In this document: positions 26,718 through 35,436 of the stretch, in pieces | Position numbering within the stretch: position 1 is the first letter of the stretch | Layout: every line of letters starts with the position of its first letter | The notes under the pieces: model-generated | The model's database searches: none | Told to the model about the DNA's origin: nothing | Seen by the model: only the letters and a program-made list of their open reading frames with translations | Position numbers and translations under genes: made by a program | Origin: Marixanthomonas sp963974425 | GTDB taxonomy: Bacteria; Bacteroidota; Bacteroidia; Flavobacteriales; Flavobacteriaceae | Assembly (NCBI RefSeq): GCF_963974425.1 | Contig: NZ_CAXBCK010000007.1 | Location: 27,048-91,047 of the forward strand | Direction of reading: 5' to 3' | Length of the DNA: 64,000 nucleotides

Positions 26718-27005
26718 CTACAACAAGTTTATAAAGATAAGTAAGATATTTGCAATCAAACTGATGCCAAGCAACCTAAATGAAAGTTTATAAGGCGCTT
26801 GAGCTAATAAGGCAGCGTTATAACCCATACATAAAGAGACACAAACCATTAACTCTATAAAAGAAAGCATAGAAGTTCCTTGTGCCAAAATAAGCATCGC
26901 AGCGATAGAACCTATACAGCTTTGAAGGATTATCGTCAATGGCATATAAGCGTAATAGTTTTCCTTAAACTCTACTAACAAACTTTTTTCTGAAATCGTT
27001 TTCAT
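26718..27005 (-). CDS. Small membrane protein, three to four helices
   Basis: The start is placed at ATG 27005 (MKTISEKSLLVEFKEN), 27 bases inside the longest frame, because the extension is short and weakly coding. The 95-residue product has an N-terminal amphipathic segment ending ENYYAYMPLTII and three to four membrane helices, with few charged residues. I have no family name. It is divergent from the Crp/Fnr gene, with only 75 bases between starts, so the regulator may control it; this is inference. Confidence 0.68.
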   Translation of the reverse strand: MKTISEKSLLVEFKENYYAYMPLTIILQSCIGSIAAMLILAQGTSMLSFIELMVCVSLCMGYNAALLAQAPYKLSFRLLGISLIANILLIFINLL

Positions 27006-27080
27006 AACTTTGAGTTTTAAATTCACAGACAAAATTACCTCAGCGAATACCCTTCATTTTATGAGCCAAATCATAAACCC

Positions 27081-27668
27081 ATGATCAACGAAGCAATTTT
27101 ATTGGATTATGAAGCAGAAGTAATCGAATACACCATGGGCGATGTAATTTTTTCTGAAAATCAGCGAGCGTTATTTTACTTTCAAGTGCAGCACGGCGCC
27201 GTAAAAATGTATAACCTCAACGAGGAGGGTAAGGAGTTTGTACAAGGTATGTTTCAAGACGGAGAGAGTTTTGGCGAACCTCCCTTGTTTGGCAATTTCA
27301 AGTATCCTGCCTCTGCTATTGCTATTAGTAATGTGAGTATTATAAAGTTGGGCAAAACAGCCTTTTTTGCGCTACTGAAAGAACACTTTGATATTCATTT
27401 GCAAATGACCGCCACACTCTCACGAAGATTGAGCTACAAAGCCATGATGATGAAAGAAATATCGGTCCATCCTCCAGAACACCGTGTACTGACAGTAATT
27501 GACTTTTTAAAACAAAAAGATGGCAACCCTACTACTTACAAAGTGGAACTAACTCGCCAACAGATAGCAGACCTTACAGGACTTCGAGTAGAAACGGTTA
27601 TTAGGGCTGTAAAAAAGTTAGAAGAAGATGAAGAAATTAAAATAATCAACCGAAAAATACATCGGTAA
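27081..27668 (+). CDS. Crp/Fnr family transcriptional regulator
   Basis: The 195-residue protein has an N-terminal cyclic-nucleotide-binding-type beta-roll (about 10-115). The C-terminal winged HTH (about 140-190) includes LTRQQIADLTGLRVETVIRAVKKL. The roll lacks the four cysteines of FNR, so it does not bind an Fe-S cluster, and no complete cAMP-binding RxS pattern is apparent. It is transcribed divergently from a small membrane protein gene and is followed after 29 bases by the DUF2520 gene. Likely a stress or redox-responsive regulator; the effector is unknown. Confidence 0.9.
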   Translation: MINEAILLDYEAEVIEYTMGDVIFSENQRALFYFQVQHGAVKMYNLNEEGKEFVQGMFQDGESFGEPPLFGNFKYPASAIAISNVSIIKLGKTAFFALLKEHFDIHLQMTATLSRRLSYKAMMMKEISVHPPEHRVLTVIDFLKQKDGNPTTYKVELTRQQIADLTGLRVETVIRAVKKLEEDEEIKIINRKIHR

Positions 27669-27697
27669 AAAACCAAAAAGTTAGTACCTTCGGCAGT

Positions 27698-28462
27698 ATG
27701 TTAAACGTAGTTATTTTAGGATTTGGCAACATTGGAAGCAATTTATGTAATGCTTTACATAAAACACAACAAGTTTCAGTAATCCAAGTATTTAATAGAA
27801 ATTTAATCGACCTACCCGATAGTTTAAAGTCTATTCCGTTCACTTCAGATATTTCAGAAATAAAAGAAGCCGATATTTATATTATTGCCATCCCTGATGA
27901 TGCAATAGCCGATTTCTCTGCAACACTACCTTTTAATGATAGATTGGTTGTGCACACTTCGGGAAGTGTCCCTATGCAAGCACTAGACGGAAAGAACAAA
28001 CAAGGAGTTTTTTATCCGTTGCAAACCTTCACTAAAAATAATTTGGTCGATTTTTCTGAGATCCCAGTTTGTATTGAAGCTGAAGAAGAAACAGATTTAA
28101 AGTTACTTAGAGCATTAGGCGAACATATTTCAAAGCATGTAACGGTGGTTTCTTCTGAAGAAAGGAAAACACTGCATTTGGCTGCAGTATTTGTAAATAA
28201 CTTTGTGAACCACATGTATTATATTTCCGAAGACATTTTAAAGGAAAGTAATCTCGATTTTGAATTATTGAAACCCTTAATTGCCGAAACAGCAAACAAA
28301 ATAAAAAGACTATCTCCAAAACAAGCCCATACCGGCCCCGCTAAGCGGAATGATGTAAAAACAATAGAAAATCATTTACATTTGTTGAAAGATAGTCCGT
28401 ATAAAAACGTTTATCAATATTTAACAGAGGCAATCCAAAATACCTATGGAAAAAAGCTATAA
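27698..28462 (+). CDS. Rossmann-fold protein with DUF2520
   Basis: The 254-residue cytosolic protein has an N-terminal NAD(P)-binding fold (VVILGFGNIGSNLCNALH, residues 4-21). The C-terminal DUF2520 helical domain (about 120-250) contains the conserved TGPAKRNDVKTIENHL. The family resembles NADP-dependent beta-hydroxyacid dehydrogenases or F420-dependent reductases, but no reaction is assigned. A TACCTTCG lies only 6-13 bases before the ATG and could be a -7 element of an almost leaderless transcript. The gene overlaps the next one by 17 bases, so the pair is translationally coupled. Confidence 0.85.
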   Translation: MLNVVILGFGNIGSNLCNALHKTQQVSVIQVFNRNLIDLPDSLKSIPFTSDISEIKEADIYIIAIPDDAIADFSATLPFNDRLVVHTSGSVPMQALDGKNKQGVFYPLQTFTKNNLVDFSEIPVCIEAEEETDLKLLRALGEHISKHVTVVSSEERKTLHLAAVFVNNFVNHMYYISEDILKESNLDFELLKPLIAETANKIKRLSPKQAHTGPAKRNDVKTIENHLHLLKDSPYKNVYQYLTEAIQNTYGKKL

Positions 28463-28979
28463 AGAATACCTTAACCAGATAACCACTTTTATTTTTGATG
28501 TAGACGGTGTCCTTACCGATGGCTCCATTAGCATCACTACCGAGGGCGAAATGTACCGTACCATGCACACCAAAGACGGTTTTGCACTAAAAACAGCATT
28601 AGATAAAGGGTTTAATGTATGTATCATTAGCGGCGGAACCAACGAAGGCGTACGTGCAAGATTACGCGGACTCGGTATTACCGATATATATCTAGGCGCA
28701 CATCATAAAACCGACACGATGGATGAATACCTAGACGTGTACGATATTAAACACGAAAACGTACTCTATATGGGTGATGATATCCCAGATCTATATGTTA
28801 TGCAAGAGATTGGCTTACCGTGTTGTCCGCAGGATGCTGTACCAGAGGTAAAAAGCATTTCAAAATATGTATCCCACAAAAAAGGTGGAAAAGGGTGTGT
28901 TCGCGATGTTATAGAGCAAGTATTAAAAGTACAGGGCAAGTGGATAAATAAGGAAAATGCAAGTGCCAAGTACGATTAA
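28446..28979 (+). CDS. kdsC: KdsC-like HAD phosphatase
   Basis: This HAD-superfamily phosphatase of 177 residues probably removes phosphate from 3-deoxy-D-manno-octulosonate 8-phosphate in lipopolysaccharide core (Kdo) synthesis. Motif I is FDVDGVLTDGSI (residues 15-26, both aspartates present), motif II is the serine in IISGG, and motif IV is MGDDIPDL. The size and lack of a cap match the tetrameric KdsC (C0) type. It overlaps the DUF2520 gene by 17 bases and is followed by UbiA and Maf. In flavobacteria this DUF2520-KdsC-UbiA-Maf order is common, which supports the call. Confidence 0.85.
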   Translation: MEKSYKEYLNQITTFIFDVDGVLTDGSISITTEGEMYRTMHTKDGFALKTALDKGFNVCIISGGTNEGVRARLRGLGITDIYLGAHHKTDTMDEYLDVYDIKHENVLYMGDDIPDLYVMQEIGLPCCPQDAVPEVKSISKYVSHKKGGKGCVRDVIEQVLKVQGKWINKENASAKYD

Positions 28980-29096
28980 ATAACTTTCTATATAATTTTA
29001 AGTTACGTACTGTCAGTTTATTTAATTTGAAAACTAAAAGATCGCCCTAACCTCCTTCCAAGGGGGAATTTTATCCTAAAAAAAGATTTTGTTTCT

Positions 29097-30008
29097 TTGA
29101 AGTATTTACAACTCACCCGACCCATAAATCTGCTTTTAATTGTACTTGTACAAGTATTGATTAAATATACGCTTTTTGAGTCATTCCACGCTAGTTTCGC
29201 CCTTACTGATTTTCATTTTTCATTATTGGTAATCGCTACGGTTTGCATTGCCGCCGGAGGGAATATTATTAACGATGTGTACGATGCAGATATTGACCGC
29301 ATCAACAAGCCCAAGAAGGTTATAATTGGCAACGCTATTTCAGAAAAAGCTGCGAGTACTTTTTATATCATTGTAACTGCTTTGGGAGTGGGCATCGGAT
29401 TTTTTCTAGCTAATAGCATAGGTAAGCCCGCCTTTGCAACACTTTTTATTGGTATTGCCGCCTTATTGTACCTCTATGCAACTTACCTCAAAACGATGCT
29501 ACTTATAGGCACTTTCTTAGTGTCTATATTGGTTGCAATGAGTATTATTATTGTAGGACTTTTTGACCTCGTACCAGTTACTGACGCTATGAATCAGACA
29601 TCACAATGGGAAGTGTTTAAAATAAGTTTAGAATACGCTTTGTTTGCTTTTATCTTAAACTTTATACGCGAATTGGTAAAAGATTTACAAGACATCAATG
29701 GTGATAAAAATGGCGGTAAAAGCACCTTACCTATTGCTATTGGTAGAAGCCGCGCCACTACAGTTGTATTTGCTTTAGGAGCTATCACAACGCTTTCTAT
29801 CATAGCTTATATGTATGTATTTTTATACGCATACACCTCAGCCGTTTTATATTTTCTGTTTTTAGTAATAGCACCGCTCCTATTCTTCTGCATCAAAGCT
29901 TTTGAAGCCGAGAAACCTAAACACTATGGCCTTCTGTCCCGTTTATTAAAACTTGTAATGTTAACCGGAATGTGCTCTATGCTATTGTATCCTTTTGTAA
30001 TTTTATAA
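29097..30008 (+). CDS. UbiA prenyltransferase, GGGP-synthase-like
   Basis: The intramembrane prenyltransferase of 303 residues begins at a TTG codon (no ATG in a suitable place). The first conserved Asp-rich motif is NDVYDADIDRINKP (about 60-75) and the second is DLQDINGDKNGGKSTLPI (about 198-215). Eight to nine membrane helices fill the rest. The sequence is of the group annotated as geranylgeranylglycerol-phosphate geranylgeranyltransferase in Bacteroidota; true archaeal-lipid activity is not implied, and the product may be another prenylated compound. It lies 117 bases after kdsC and 64 bases before the four-helix-bundle gene. Confidence 0.85.
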   Translation: MKYLQLTRPINLLLIVLVQVLIKYTLFESFHASFALTDFHFSLLVIATVCIAAGGNIINDVYDADIDRINKPKKVIIGNAISEKAASTFYIIVTALGVGIGFFLANSIGKPAFATLFIGIAALLYLYATYLKTMLLIGTFLVSILVAMSIIIVGLFDLVPVTDAMNQTSQWEVFKISLEYALFAFILNFIRELVKDLQDINGDKNGGKSTLPIAIGRSRATTVVFALGAITTLSIIAYMYVFLYAYTSAVLYFLFLVIAPLLFFCIKAFEAEKPKHYGLLSRLLKLVMLTGMCSMLLYPFVIL

Positions 30009-30023
30009 ATGAAATATAAGAAA

Positions 30024-30041
30024 AGAGAAAATAGAGTAAAG
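30024..30041 (+). repeat. left arm of inverted repeat around the IVP-like gene
   Basis: AGAGAAAATAGAGTAAAG lies 31 bases before the four-helix-bundle gene. Its reverse complement, with one mismatch and one extra A, is at 30430-30448 directly after the stop codon. Similarity fades outward over another 10-13 bases. Confidence 0.6.
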
Positions 30042-30072
30042 AAAAAAGAACATACATTAGCTAAGTACTATT

Positions 30073-30429
30073 ATGAAAAGACATAATTACAAAAACCTAA
30101 AAATATGGAAATTAGGTCTTGAAATTGCATTAGAGATTTCCGATATTATTAAAACATTCCCAAGTGATGAACGATATGCCCTTACTTCACAAATTAACAG
30201 ATGTTCTGTTTCCATTCCTAGTAATATTGCTGAAGGTTCTGCACGAACTGAAAAGACCTTTTCCCATTATTTAGATATCGCATTGGGATCTTCTTTTGAA
30301 TTAGGAACTCAATTACTTATAGCGCATCACAAAAATTATATCACCCAAGAAAAATTATCGTTCTTTGAAGATAAAATTACCGAATGGCAAAAAATGACGA
30401 TGGGCTTTCAAAACAAATTGAAGCGATAG
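30073..30429 (+). CDS. Four-helix-bundle protein (23S rRNA IVP/S23 family)
   Basis: The 118-residue all-helical protein belongs to the family first seen encoded by intervening sequences in 23S rRNA genes. It shows the typical YKNLKIWKLGLEIALEI opening, ALTSQINRCSVSIPSNIAEGSAR in the second/third helix, and a YLDIALGSSFELGTQL segment. These motifs make the family firm. The molecular role of stand-alone members is unknown. It sits in the middle of the UbiA-Maf housekeeping run and is bracketed by purine-rich inverted repeats. This, and its presence outside rRNA, suggests that it is an inserted element. Confidence 0.9.
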   Translation: MKRHNYKNLKIWKLGLEIALEISDIIKTFPSDERYALTSQINRCSVSIPSNIAEGSARTEKTFSHYLDIALGSSFELGTQLLIAHHKNYITQEKLSFFEDKITEWQKMTMGFQNKLKR

Positions 30430-30448
30430 CTTTTAGTCTATTTTCTCT
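30430..30448 (-). repeat. right arm of inverted repeat around the IVP-like gene
   Basis: CTTTTAGTCTATTTTCTCT begins at the first base after the TAG of the four-helix-bundle gene. It is the reverse complement of the left arm at 30024-30041 except for one mismatch and one additional base. Confidence 0.6.
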
Positions 30449-30474
30449 ATTCTATATTCTTTATTCTAATAATC

Positions 30475-31062
30475 ATGTTGAAACAAAAACTAAGCAACCA
30501 CAATATCATTCTCGCATCCGGGTCGCCAAGACGACAAAACTTTTTTAAGGAACTGGGTATTCCCTTTACGATTGATGTACGTAAAATTATTGAAACCTAT
30601 CCAAAAGAGTTAAAAGGAACTGAGATCACCGACTACCTATCAGAACTTAAAGCATCGGTGTTTAGTGAACTTTCTGAAACCGATATTCTTATCACTAGTG
30701 ATACCATCGTTTGGAAAGAAGGCAAAGCAATGGAAAAACCCAGGGATGCCGCACACGCTAAAGAAATGTTAGCCAATTTAAGCGGAAAGTTTCACGAGGT
30801 GATTACTTCGGTTTGCTTTACAGGAGTTGCCTTTCAAAAAACGGTTAATGAAACCACCCAAGTATGGTTTTCAGACCTTTCAGAAGAAGAAATCAATCAC
30901 TATGTCGACACTTACCAACCCTTTGATAAAGCGGGTGCTTATGGTATTCAAGAATGGATTGGGTATATTGGTATTGATAAGATTGAAGGCTCTTTCTTTA
31001 ATGTAATGGGATTACCAACAAGGCTAGTGTATAAAACCTTATTGGAGCTTACTACTAAATAA
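30475..31062 (+). CDS. maf: Maf family nucleoside triphosphate pyrophosphatase
   Basis: The 195-residue cytosolic enzyme should hydrolyse dTTP/UTP (and modified nucleotides) to the monophosphate and pyrophosphate. The N-terminal substrate loop ILASGSPRRQNFFKELG (residues 12-28) and the SDTIVW segment (about 75-80, catalytic Asp) are intact. So are KPRD and the late DKAGAYGIQEWIGYIGIDKIEGSFFNVMGLP signature. The start ATG is 26 bases after the right inverted-repeat arm. It is followed by a lipoprotein gene 46 bases away. Confidence 0.93.
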   Translation: MLKQKLSNHNIILASGSPRRQNFFKELGIPFTIDVRKIIETYPKELKGTEITDYLSELKASVFSELSETDILITSDTIVWKEGKAMEKPRDAAHAKEMLANLSGKFHEVITSVCFTGVAFQKTVNETTQVWFSDLSEEEINHYVDTYQPFDKAGAYGIQEWIGYIGIDKIEGSFFNVMGLPTRLVYKTLLELTTK

Positions 31063-31108
31063 TCAAATTTCTGCTACTTTTCCATATCTTTAATAGCAAA
31101 TTAAAACG

Positions 31109-32056
31109 ATGAATATAACATCCAAAAACACTCTATATAAAGCAGTATTAATTATAAGTATTGTTTTTTTTAGTCAATCCTGTAAAGACTCCGAGCATAA
31201 CTTAATCCCTAATAGTAATGCAGAAGATACCGATACAGTAGCCAATAACCGCCAATTACCAGAGCAATTTAAAGAATATTGGTACGCGGGTAAAGCAGAG
31301 TTGACTTCCTATAAACTCATGCAAGAGCGCTATGGTGAAATTCGTCAAGGAACAGCGGTCACCGTTTTTGTTACCGAAGATTTTTTACCCGGTGCTCAAG
31401 TAAAGGCCGATGTGCAATCGAAGAAGAATGTTTCCGTATTAAAACTAAATAAAACTAAGAAGTTCACCACCGGTATATACCCGTATTCTATTATGACGAG
31501 TACGTTTAACCCTATTAAAAAATCTCAACACGCCTTAAAGATTAGTAACTCGGTACAGGAATGGTGTGGACAGGTATATATGCAGCTTAATAATAGAGAA
31601 CGTTTCAATATAACCTCACATTCCTATTTTGAAGGGGAAGCTGATCAAGAACTAACTCTTGACAAAACATGGTTAGAAGACGAATTGTGGAATTTAGTTA
31701 GAATTAATCCAGAAGAGTTACCAACCGGAGATATGGAAGTAATCCCTTCGTTCGAGTTTAGCAGGATGCGACATAAAGAAGTTAAAGCCTATCGTGCCCA
31801 TGCGAATATTAAACAAGGCGATTCGCTTTCTGTATATTCCCTACATTACCCTATGCTAGAACGAGAACTGATTCTGTATTTTAACAGCTCCTTTCCGTAT
31901 GAAATTGAGAAGTGGGAAGAAACCAACGGTACCCATCCTAGTGACAGCACCCGTTTAAAAACCACGGCCCATAAAATAAAACGTATCCGTAACGATTATT
32001 GGAATTTGAAGCAAAATAAAGATACTGGGCTTCGAGATACCTTAGGACTTAAATAA
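31109..32056 (+). CDS. Lipoprotein of unknown function next to maf
   Basis: The 315-residue protein has a lipoprotein signal with lipobox FFSQSC near residue 25, so it is anchored to a membrane. The mature part has a conserved-looking opening (QFKEYWYAGKAELTSYKLMQ) and alternating strands. In flavobacterial databases this protein has often been mislabelled as a septum-formation inhibitor because it lies next to maf; nothing in its sequence supports that label. It is in the same operon as maf and mscS (46- and 7-base gaps). Function unknown. Confidence 0.78.
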   Translation: MNITSKNTLYKAVLIISIVFFSQSCKDSEHNLIPNSNAEDTDTVANNRQLPEQFKEYWYAGKAELTSYKLMQERYGEIRQGTAVTVFVTEDFLPGAQVKADVQSKKNVSVLKLNKTKKFTTGIYPYSIMTSTFNPIKKSQHALKISNSVQEWCGQVYMQLNNRERFNITSHSYFEGEADQELTLDKTWLEDELWNLVRINPEELPTGDMEVIPSFEFSRMRHKEVKAYRAHANIKQGDSLSVYSLHYPMLERELILYFNSSFPYEIEKWEETNGTHPSDSTRLKTTAHKIKRIRNDYWNLKQNKDTGLRDTLGLK

Positions 32057-32063
32057 AAATACT

Positions 32064-32633
32064 ATGCTTATTGAAATCTATATTCCTCAATTATTGAAAT
32101 CCATCTTTGTAATCTTAGTGTTTTTAGTACTTCGCTACTTCACTATTAGGGTTATAAAACGGTATGCCAACAAATTTGAACGCTTGGAGCATCGCACGGG
32201 CTTAATTATGAAGCACGTAGATTTATCAACCATCTTTTTAATTGTATTGTGCTTAATACTAATTTGGGGTGTTGAGATTAAAGATCTTGGGCTGGTTATG
32301 TCCTCTGTCTTTGCAGTAATCGGCGTTGGTTTTTTTGCCCAATGGTCCATTTTAAGTAACATTACCAGTGGCGTAATTATGTTCTTTACTTTTCCATATA
32401 AAATAGGTGATTTTATCAAGATTCACGATAAGGAGTTTCCATACGAAGGAATGATTGAAGATATTAAAAGTTTTCACGTAATGGTACGCACTAAAGATAA
32501 TGAGCTTATTACCTACCCCAATAGTATGATGCTTCAAAAAGGGGTGACGGTAATTAAAGCAGAAGATTATTATGAAATGTCGCAACAAGTTGAAGAACAC
32601 GATAAAAACCTCACCGAACACGGTACTGATTAA
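32064..32633 (+). CDS. Small MscS-type mechanosensitive channel
   Basis: The 189-residue protein belongs to the MscS family: about three membrane helices (residues 8-28, 52-70, 76-110) lead into the beta domain. The last helix (SSVFAVIGVGFFAQWSILSN) has the glycine/alanine-rich pore-helix character, followed by FTFPYKIGDFIKI, a typical MscS signature. The C-terminal domain is shorter than in E. coli MscS (286 aa), ending soon after ITYPNSMMLQK, so the cytosolic vestibule is reduced. It should open under membrane tension to release solutes. It is the last gene of the maf operon. Confidence 0.85.
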   Translation: MLIEIYIPQLLKSIFVILVFLVLRYFTIRVIKRYANKFERLEHRTGLIMKHVDLSTIFLIVLCLILIWGVEIKDLGLVMSSVFAVIGVGFFAQWSILSNITSGVIMFFTFPYKIGDFIKIHDKEFPYEGMIEDIKSFHVMVRTKDNELITYPNSMMLQKGVTVIKAEDYYEMSQQVEEHDKNLTEHGTD

Positions 32634-32795
32634 TAGCCTAGGTTGTTTGTGAGCAGTATCTTTTTAGCAGATTGACATTATATAAACAGTACAACGTATC
32701 ACCTCATTGTTCTGTATCATCTCTTTTCTTTTTTCATTCAGCAAAACGATCTTTCTTCTTTATAAATACACTGTTTTTTTCACTATATATTTTGG

Positions 32796-32803
32796 TATCT
32801 TTG
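32796..32803 (+). promoter_or_regulatory. -7 element upstream of the PIG-L operon
   Basis: TATCTTTG fits the TAnnTTTG -7 box of Bacteroidota and lies 30 bases before the chosen start. A T-run but no clear TTG is found at the -33 distance, so the promoter is only half-matched. Confidence 0.45.
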
Positions 32804-32833
32804 GTTCTTTCAGAAAAAAACACACCAAATACT

Positions 32834-35323
32834 ATGCGCAATCTTTTTACTGTACTGCTTCTGTTAAGCATCAGTACAACCGCCTGCTTCGCTCAACAAC
32901 CTCAAAAACCAACTGCTTCTGAAATTTACCACGACCTCCAGCAACTTAACTTCCTTGGGTCGGCTATGTACATTGCAGCACATCCGGACGATGAAAACAC
33001 CCGCCTGATTTCGTACTTGGCGAATGACGTTCACGCCCGTACTGCTTATTTATCTTTAACACGTGGTGATGGCGGACAAAACTTGGTAGGGCCTGAGATT
33101 CGCGAATTGCTTGGGGTAATTCGTACGCAAGAGTTATTAGCAGCACGTCGCACCGATGGCGGACAACAGTTTTTTACCCGCGCCAACGATTTTGGGTATT
33201 CTAAACACCCAGATGAAACCTTAGCTATTTGGAACAAAGAAGAAGTTATGAGCGATGTAGTTCGCGCAATACGGAAGTTTAAACCCGATGTAATCATCAA
33301 CCGCTTCGATCACCGCAGTCCGGGTTCTACCCACGGGCACCACACCTCATCTGCTATGTTGAGCGTAGAGGCTTTCGACTTGGTAAACAACCCCAACAGC
33401 TATCCTGAAACAGCTACTACGTTTGGTACGTGGCAACCGAAGCGGTTGTTCTTCAATACGAGTTGGTGGTTTTACGGAAGCCAAGAAAAATTTGAACAAG
33501 CAGACAAAACTAACTTAGTAGAAGTACAAACCGGAAACTACTACCCTTCCTTAGGTCTTTCTAACGGAGAGATTGCTTCTTTAAGCCGAAGCATGCACAA
33601 ATCGCAAGGTTTTGGAGCAACAGGTACCCGCGGAAACCAAAATGAATGGTTAGAATTTTTAAAAGGTGATTTTTCTGAAGGGAACAATAACTTGTTTGAA
33701 GGTATTGACACCTCTTGGTCTCGTATTGAAGGCGGCGAAACCATTGGGGGTATTTTGTATCCCCTAGAAGATAATTTCGATTTTAAAGATCCTTCCCGAA
33801 TGCTTCGCCCCTTGTTGCAAGCGTATGAATTGGTCAAAAATATTGAAGACGACCATTGGCGTGTCATAAAAACAAAACAACTGGAACAGCTGATTATAGA
33901 CTGCGGTGGTATTTTTGTAGAAGCAATTGCTCAAAGTAATTCCATTATGCCTCGTGAAAAGTACAATGTCAACTTTGAAGCCATAAGCCGAAACAACTTC
34001 CCGATAGCGCTAGAGTCTATTACCTATCCTTCCGGAAAAACTATTGTGGCCGAGAACAAAACCTTGGCTCCAAATGAAAAGTATACCCTTGAGGCTACTT
34101 TATATTCAGACGATACCACTACTTCTGGTCCGTATTGGTTGCGTGAAAAAGGAAGTTTAGGAATGTATAAAGCGCCTAAAAACCTAATCGGCGAACCAGA
34201 AACCGTGGCCCCCGAACAAGTAATCTTTAACTTAACACTAAGCGGTGTTAAATTTCCTATACAACGGAATATAGTCTATAAATACAACGACCCTGTAAAA
34301 GGGGAAGTCTATCAACCTTTAGAGGTCTTACCAGAAGCTACTTCCAGTATTCCTGAAAAAGTTATTATTTTTTCTTCAAAAGACGAACAGTACATACCTG
34401 TCACTATAAAAGCAGGGCGTGATAACGCAAATGGAACGGTGCAATTAAACCATCCGGAGGGTTGGGAAGTCAAACCTGCGCAACCTAGCTTTAACATTGC
34501 AAAAAAAGGAGATGAGCAAACCATTATGTTTACCGTAACACCTCCTAAAGAACAAAGCGAAGGATATCTAAGACCGTTAGTATCTATGGGCGATCAATTT
34601 TTTGATAAAGAACTCGTTACAATCGATTATGAGCATATTCCCTATCAACGGGTACTGCTTCCTTCCGAAGCTAAAGTAGTGCGTATTGACATTGAAAAGG
34701 AAGGAGAATCTATTGGGTACATTGAAGGTGCAGGAGATGCTATCCCGGAGAGTTTACGCCAAATAGGGTACCGAGTAACAACCATTCCGCCATCAAACAT
34801 TACCTACGAAAACCTAAAGGATTTCGATGCTGTTGTCGTAGGAATTAGGGCGTATAACACCGTACCAGAGTTGGCTTTTAAACAACCTGTTTTCAATAAA
34901 TATGTACAAGAAGGCGGAACCTTGCTATTGCAATATAACACTAGCCATAGGCTGGTTACTGAAGACATCGCGCCCTACTCACTATCATTATCAAGAGACC
35001 GTGTAACCGATGAGTTTAGCGACGTTACCTTTTTAGCACCTGAACATCCCGTGTTAAATGAACCCAACGAAATTACCCAAGCCGACTTTACAGGTTGGGT
35101 GCAAGAACGAGGCTTATATTTCCCAAATCAATGGGCTCCTAAGTTTGTACCTATATTGGGGATGCACGACAAAGACGCACCAGAAACCAAAGGCTCGCTA
35201 TTAGTTGCCGAATACGGCAAAGGAAATTATATCTATACCGGGTTAAGTTTCTTTAGAGAGTTACCCGCTGGAGTAGCAGGTGCTTACCGTTTATTCGCAA
35301 ATCTATTATCCTTAGGCAATTAA
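32834..35323 (+). CDS. PIG-L family deacetylase, exported, multi-domain
   Basis: The start is placed at ATG 32834, which opens a signal peptide (MRNLFTVLLLLSISTTACFA); an earlier in-frame ATG at 32672 precedes the -7 box. The 829-residue protein has the zinc-dependent deacetylase domain of the PIG-L/LmbE fold at about 35-290. The metal site is AHPDDEN (His50, Asp53) with HGHHTSS near residue 165 as the third ligand. The rest carries beta-sandwich segments and, near the end, a ThuA/glutamine-amidotransferase-like part (DFDAVVVGIRAYNTV). It should act on N-acetyl sugars or related amides in the periplasm. It heads an operon with a small membrane peptide and an SSS symporter, suggesting uptake of its product. 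Confidence 0.88.
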   Translation: MRNLFTVLLLLSISTTACFAQQPQKPTASEIYHDLQQLNFLGSAMYIAAHPDDENTRLISYLANDVHARTAYLSLTRGDGGQNLVGPEIRELLGVIRTQELLAARRTDGGQQFFTRANDFGYSKHPDETLAIWNKEEVMSDVVRAIRKFKPDVIINRFDHRSPGSTHGHHTSSAMLSVEAFDLVNNPNSYPETATTFGTWQPKRLFFNTSWWFYGSQEKFEQADKTNLVEVQTGNYYPSLGLSNGEIASLSRSMHKSQGFGATGTRGNQNEWLEFLKGDFSEGNNNLFEGIDTSWSRIEGGETIGGILYPLEDNFDFKDPSRMLRPLLQAYELVKNIEDDHWRVIKTKQLEQLIIDCGGIFVEAIAQSNSIMPREKYNVNFEAISRNNFPIALESITYPSGKTIVAENKTLAPNEKYTLEATLYSDDTTTSGPYWLREKGSLGMYKAPKNLIGEPETVAPEQVIFNLTLSGVKFPIQRNIVYKYNDPVKGEVYQPLEVLPEATSSIPEKVIIFSSKDEQYIPVTIKAGRDNANGTVQLNHPEGWEVKPAQPSFNIAKKGDEQTIMFTVTPPKEQSEGYLRPLVSMGDQFFDKELVTIDYEHIPYQRVLLPSEAKVVRIDIEKEGESIGYIEGAGDAIPESLRQIGYRVTTIPPSNITYENLKDFDAVVVGIRAYNTVPELAFKQPVFNKYVQEGGTLLLQYNTSHRLVTEDIAPYSLSLSRDRVTDEFSDVTFLAPEHPVLNEPNEITQADFTGWVQERGLYFPNQWAPKFVPILGMHDKDAPETKGSLLVAEYGKGNYIYTGLSFFRELPAGVAGAYRLFANLLSLGN

Positions 35324-35325
35324 TT

Positions 35326-35436
35326 ATGAGTGATTCAACCAACAAACCGGTAAAAAAGTGGAGTTACGTAGCTGTGATCTTGCTTAATGCCGTGTACATT
35401 ATTTTGTTTTATTTTCTAATGCAAAACTTCTCCTAA
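35326..35436 (+). CDS. 36-residue single-helix membrane peptide
   Basis: The ATG at 35326 is two bases after the PIG-L stop. The frame reads MSDSTNKPVKKWSYVAVILL, then NAVYIILFYFLMQNFS, and ends with TAA at 35434-35436, whose last A is the first base of the symporter ATG. The peptide has a basic N-terminus and one hydrophobic helix of about 20 residues, so it should be an inner-membrane micropeptide. The one-base stop/start overlap indicates that its translation is coupled to that of the transporter. No named family is recognised; it may be an assembly or regulatory subunit of the symporter. Confidence 0.78.
   Translation: MSDSTNKPVKKWSYVAVILLNAVYIILFYFLMQNFS

Noticed and set aside
31109..32056. 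Septum formation inhibitor label for the lipoprotein after maf
   Set aside because: The maf gene itself is the neighbour at 30475-31062. This protein is a lipoprotein with no Maf motifs, and the label seems to be inherited from gene order.
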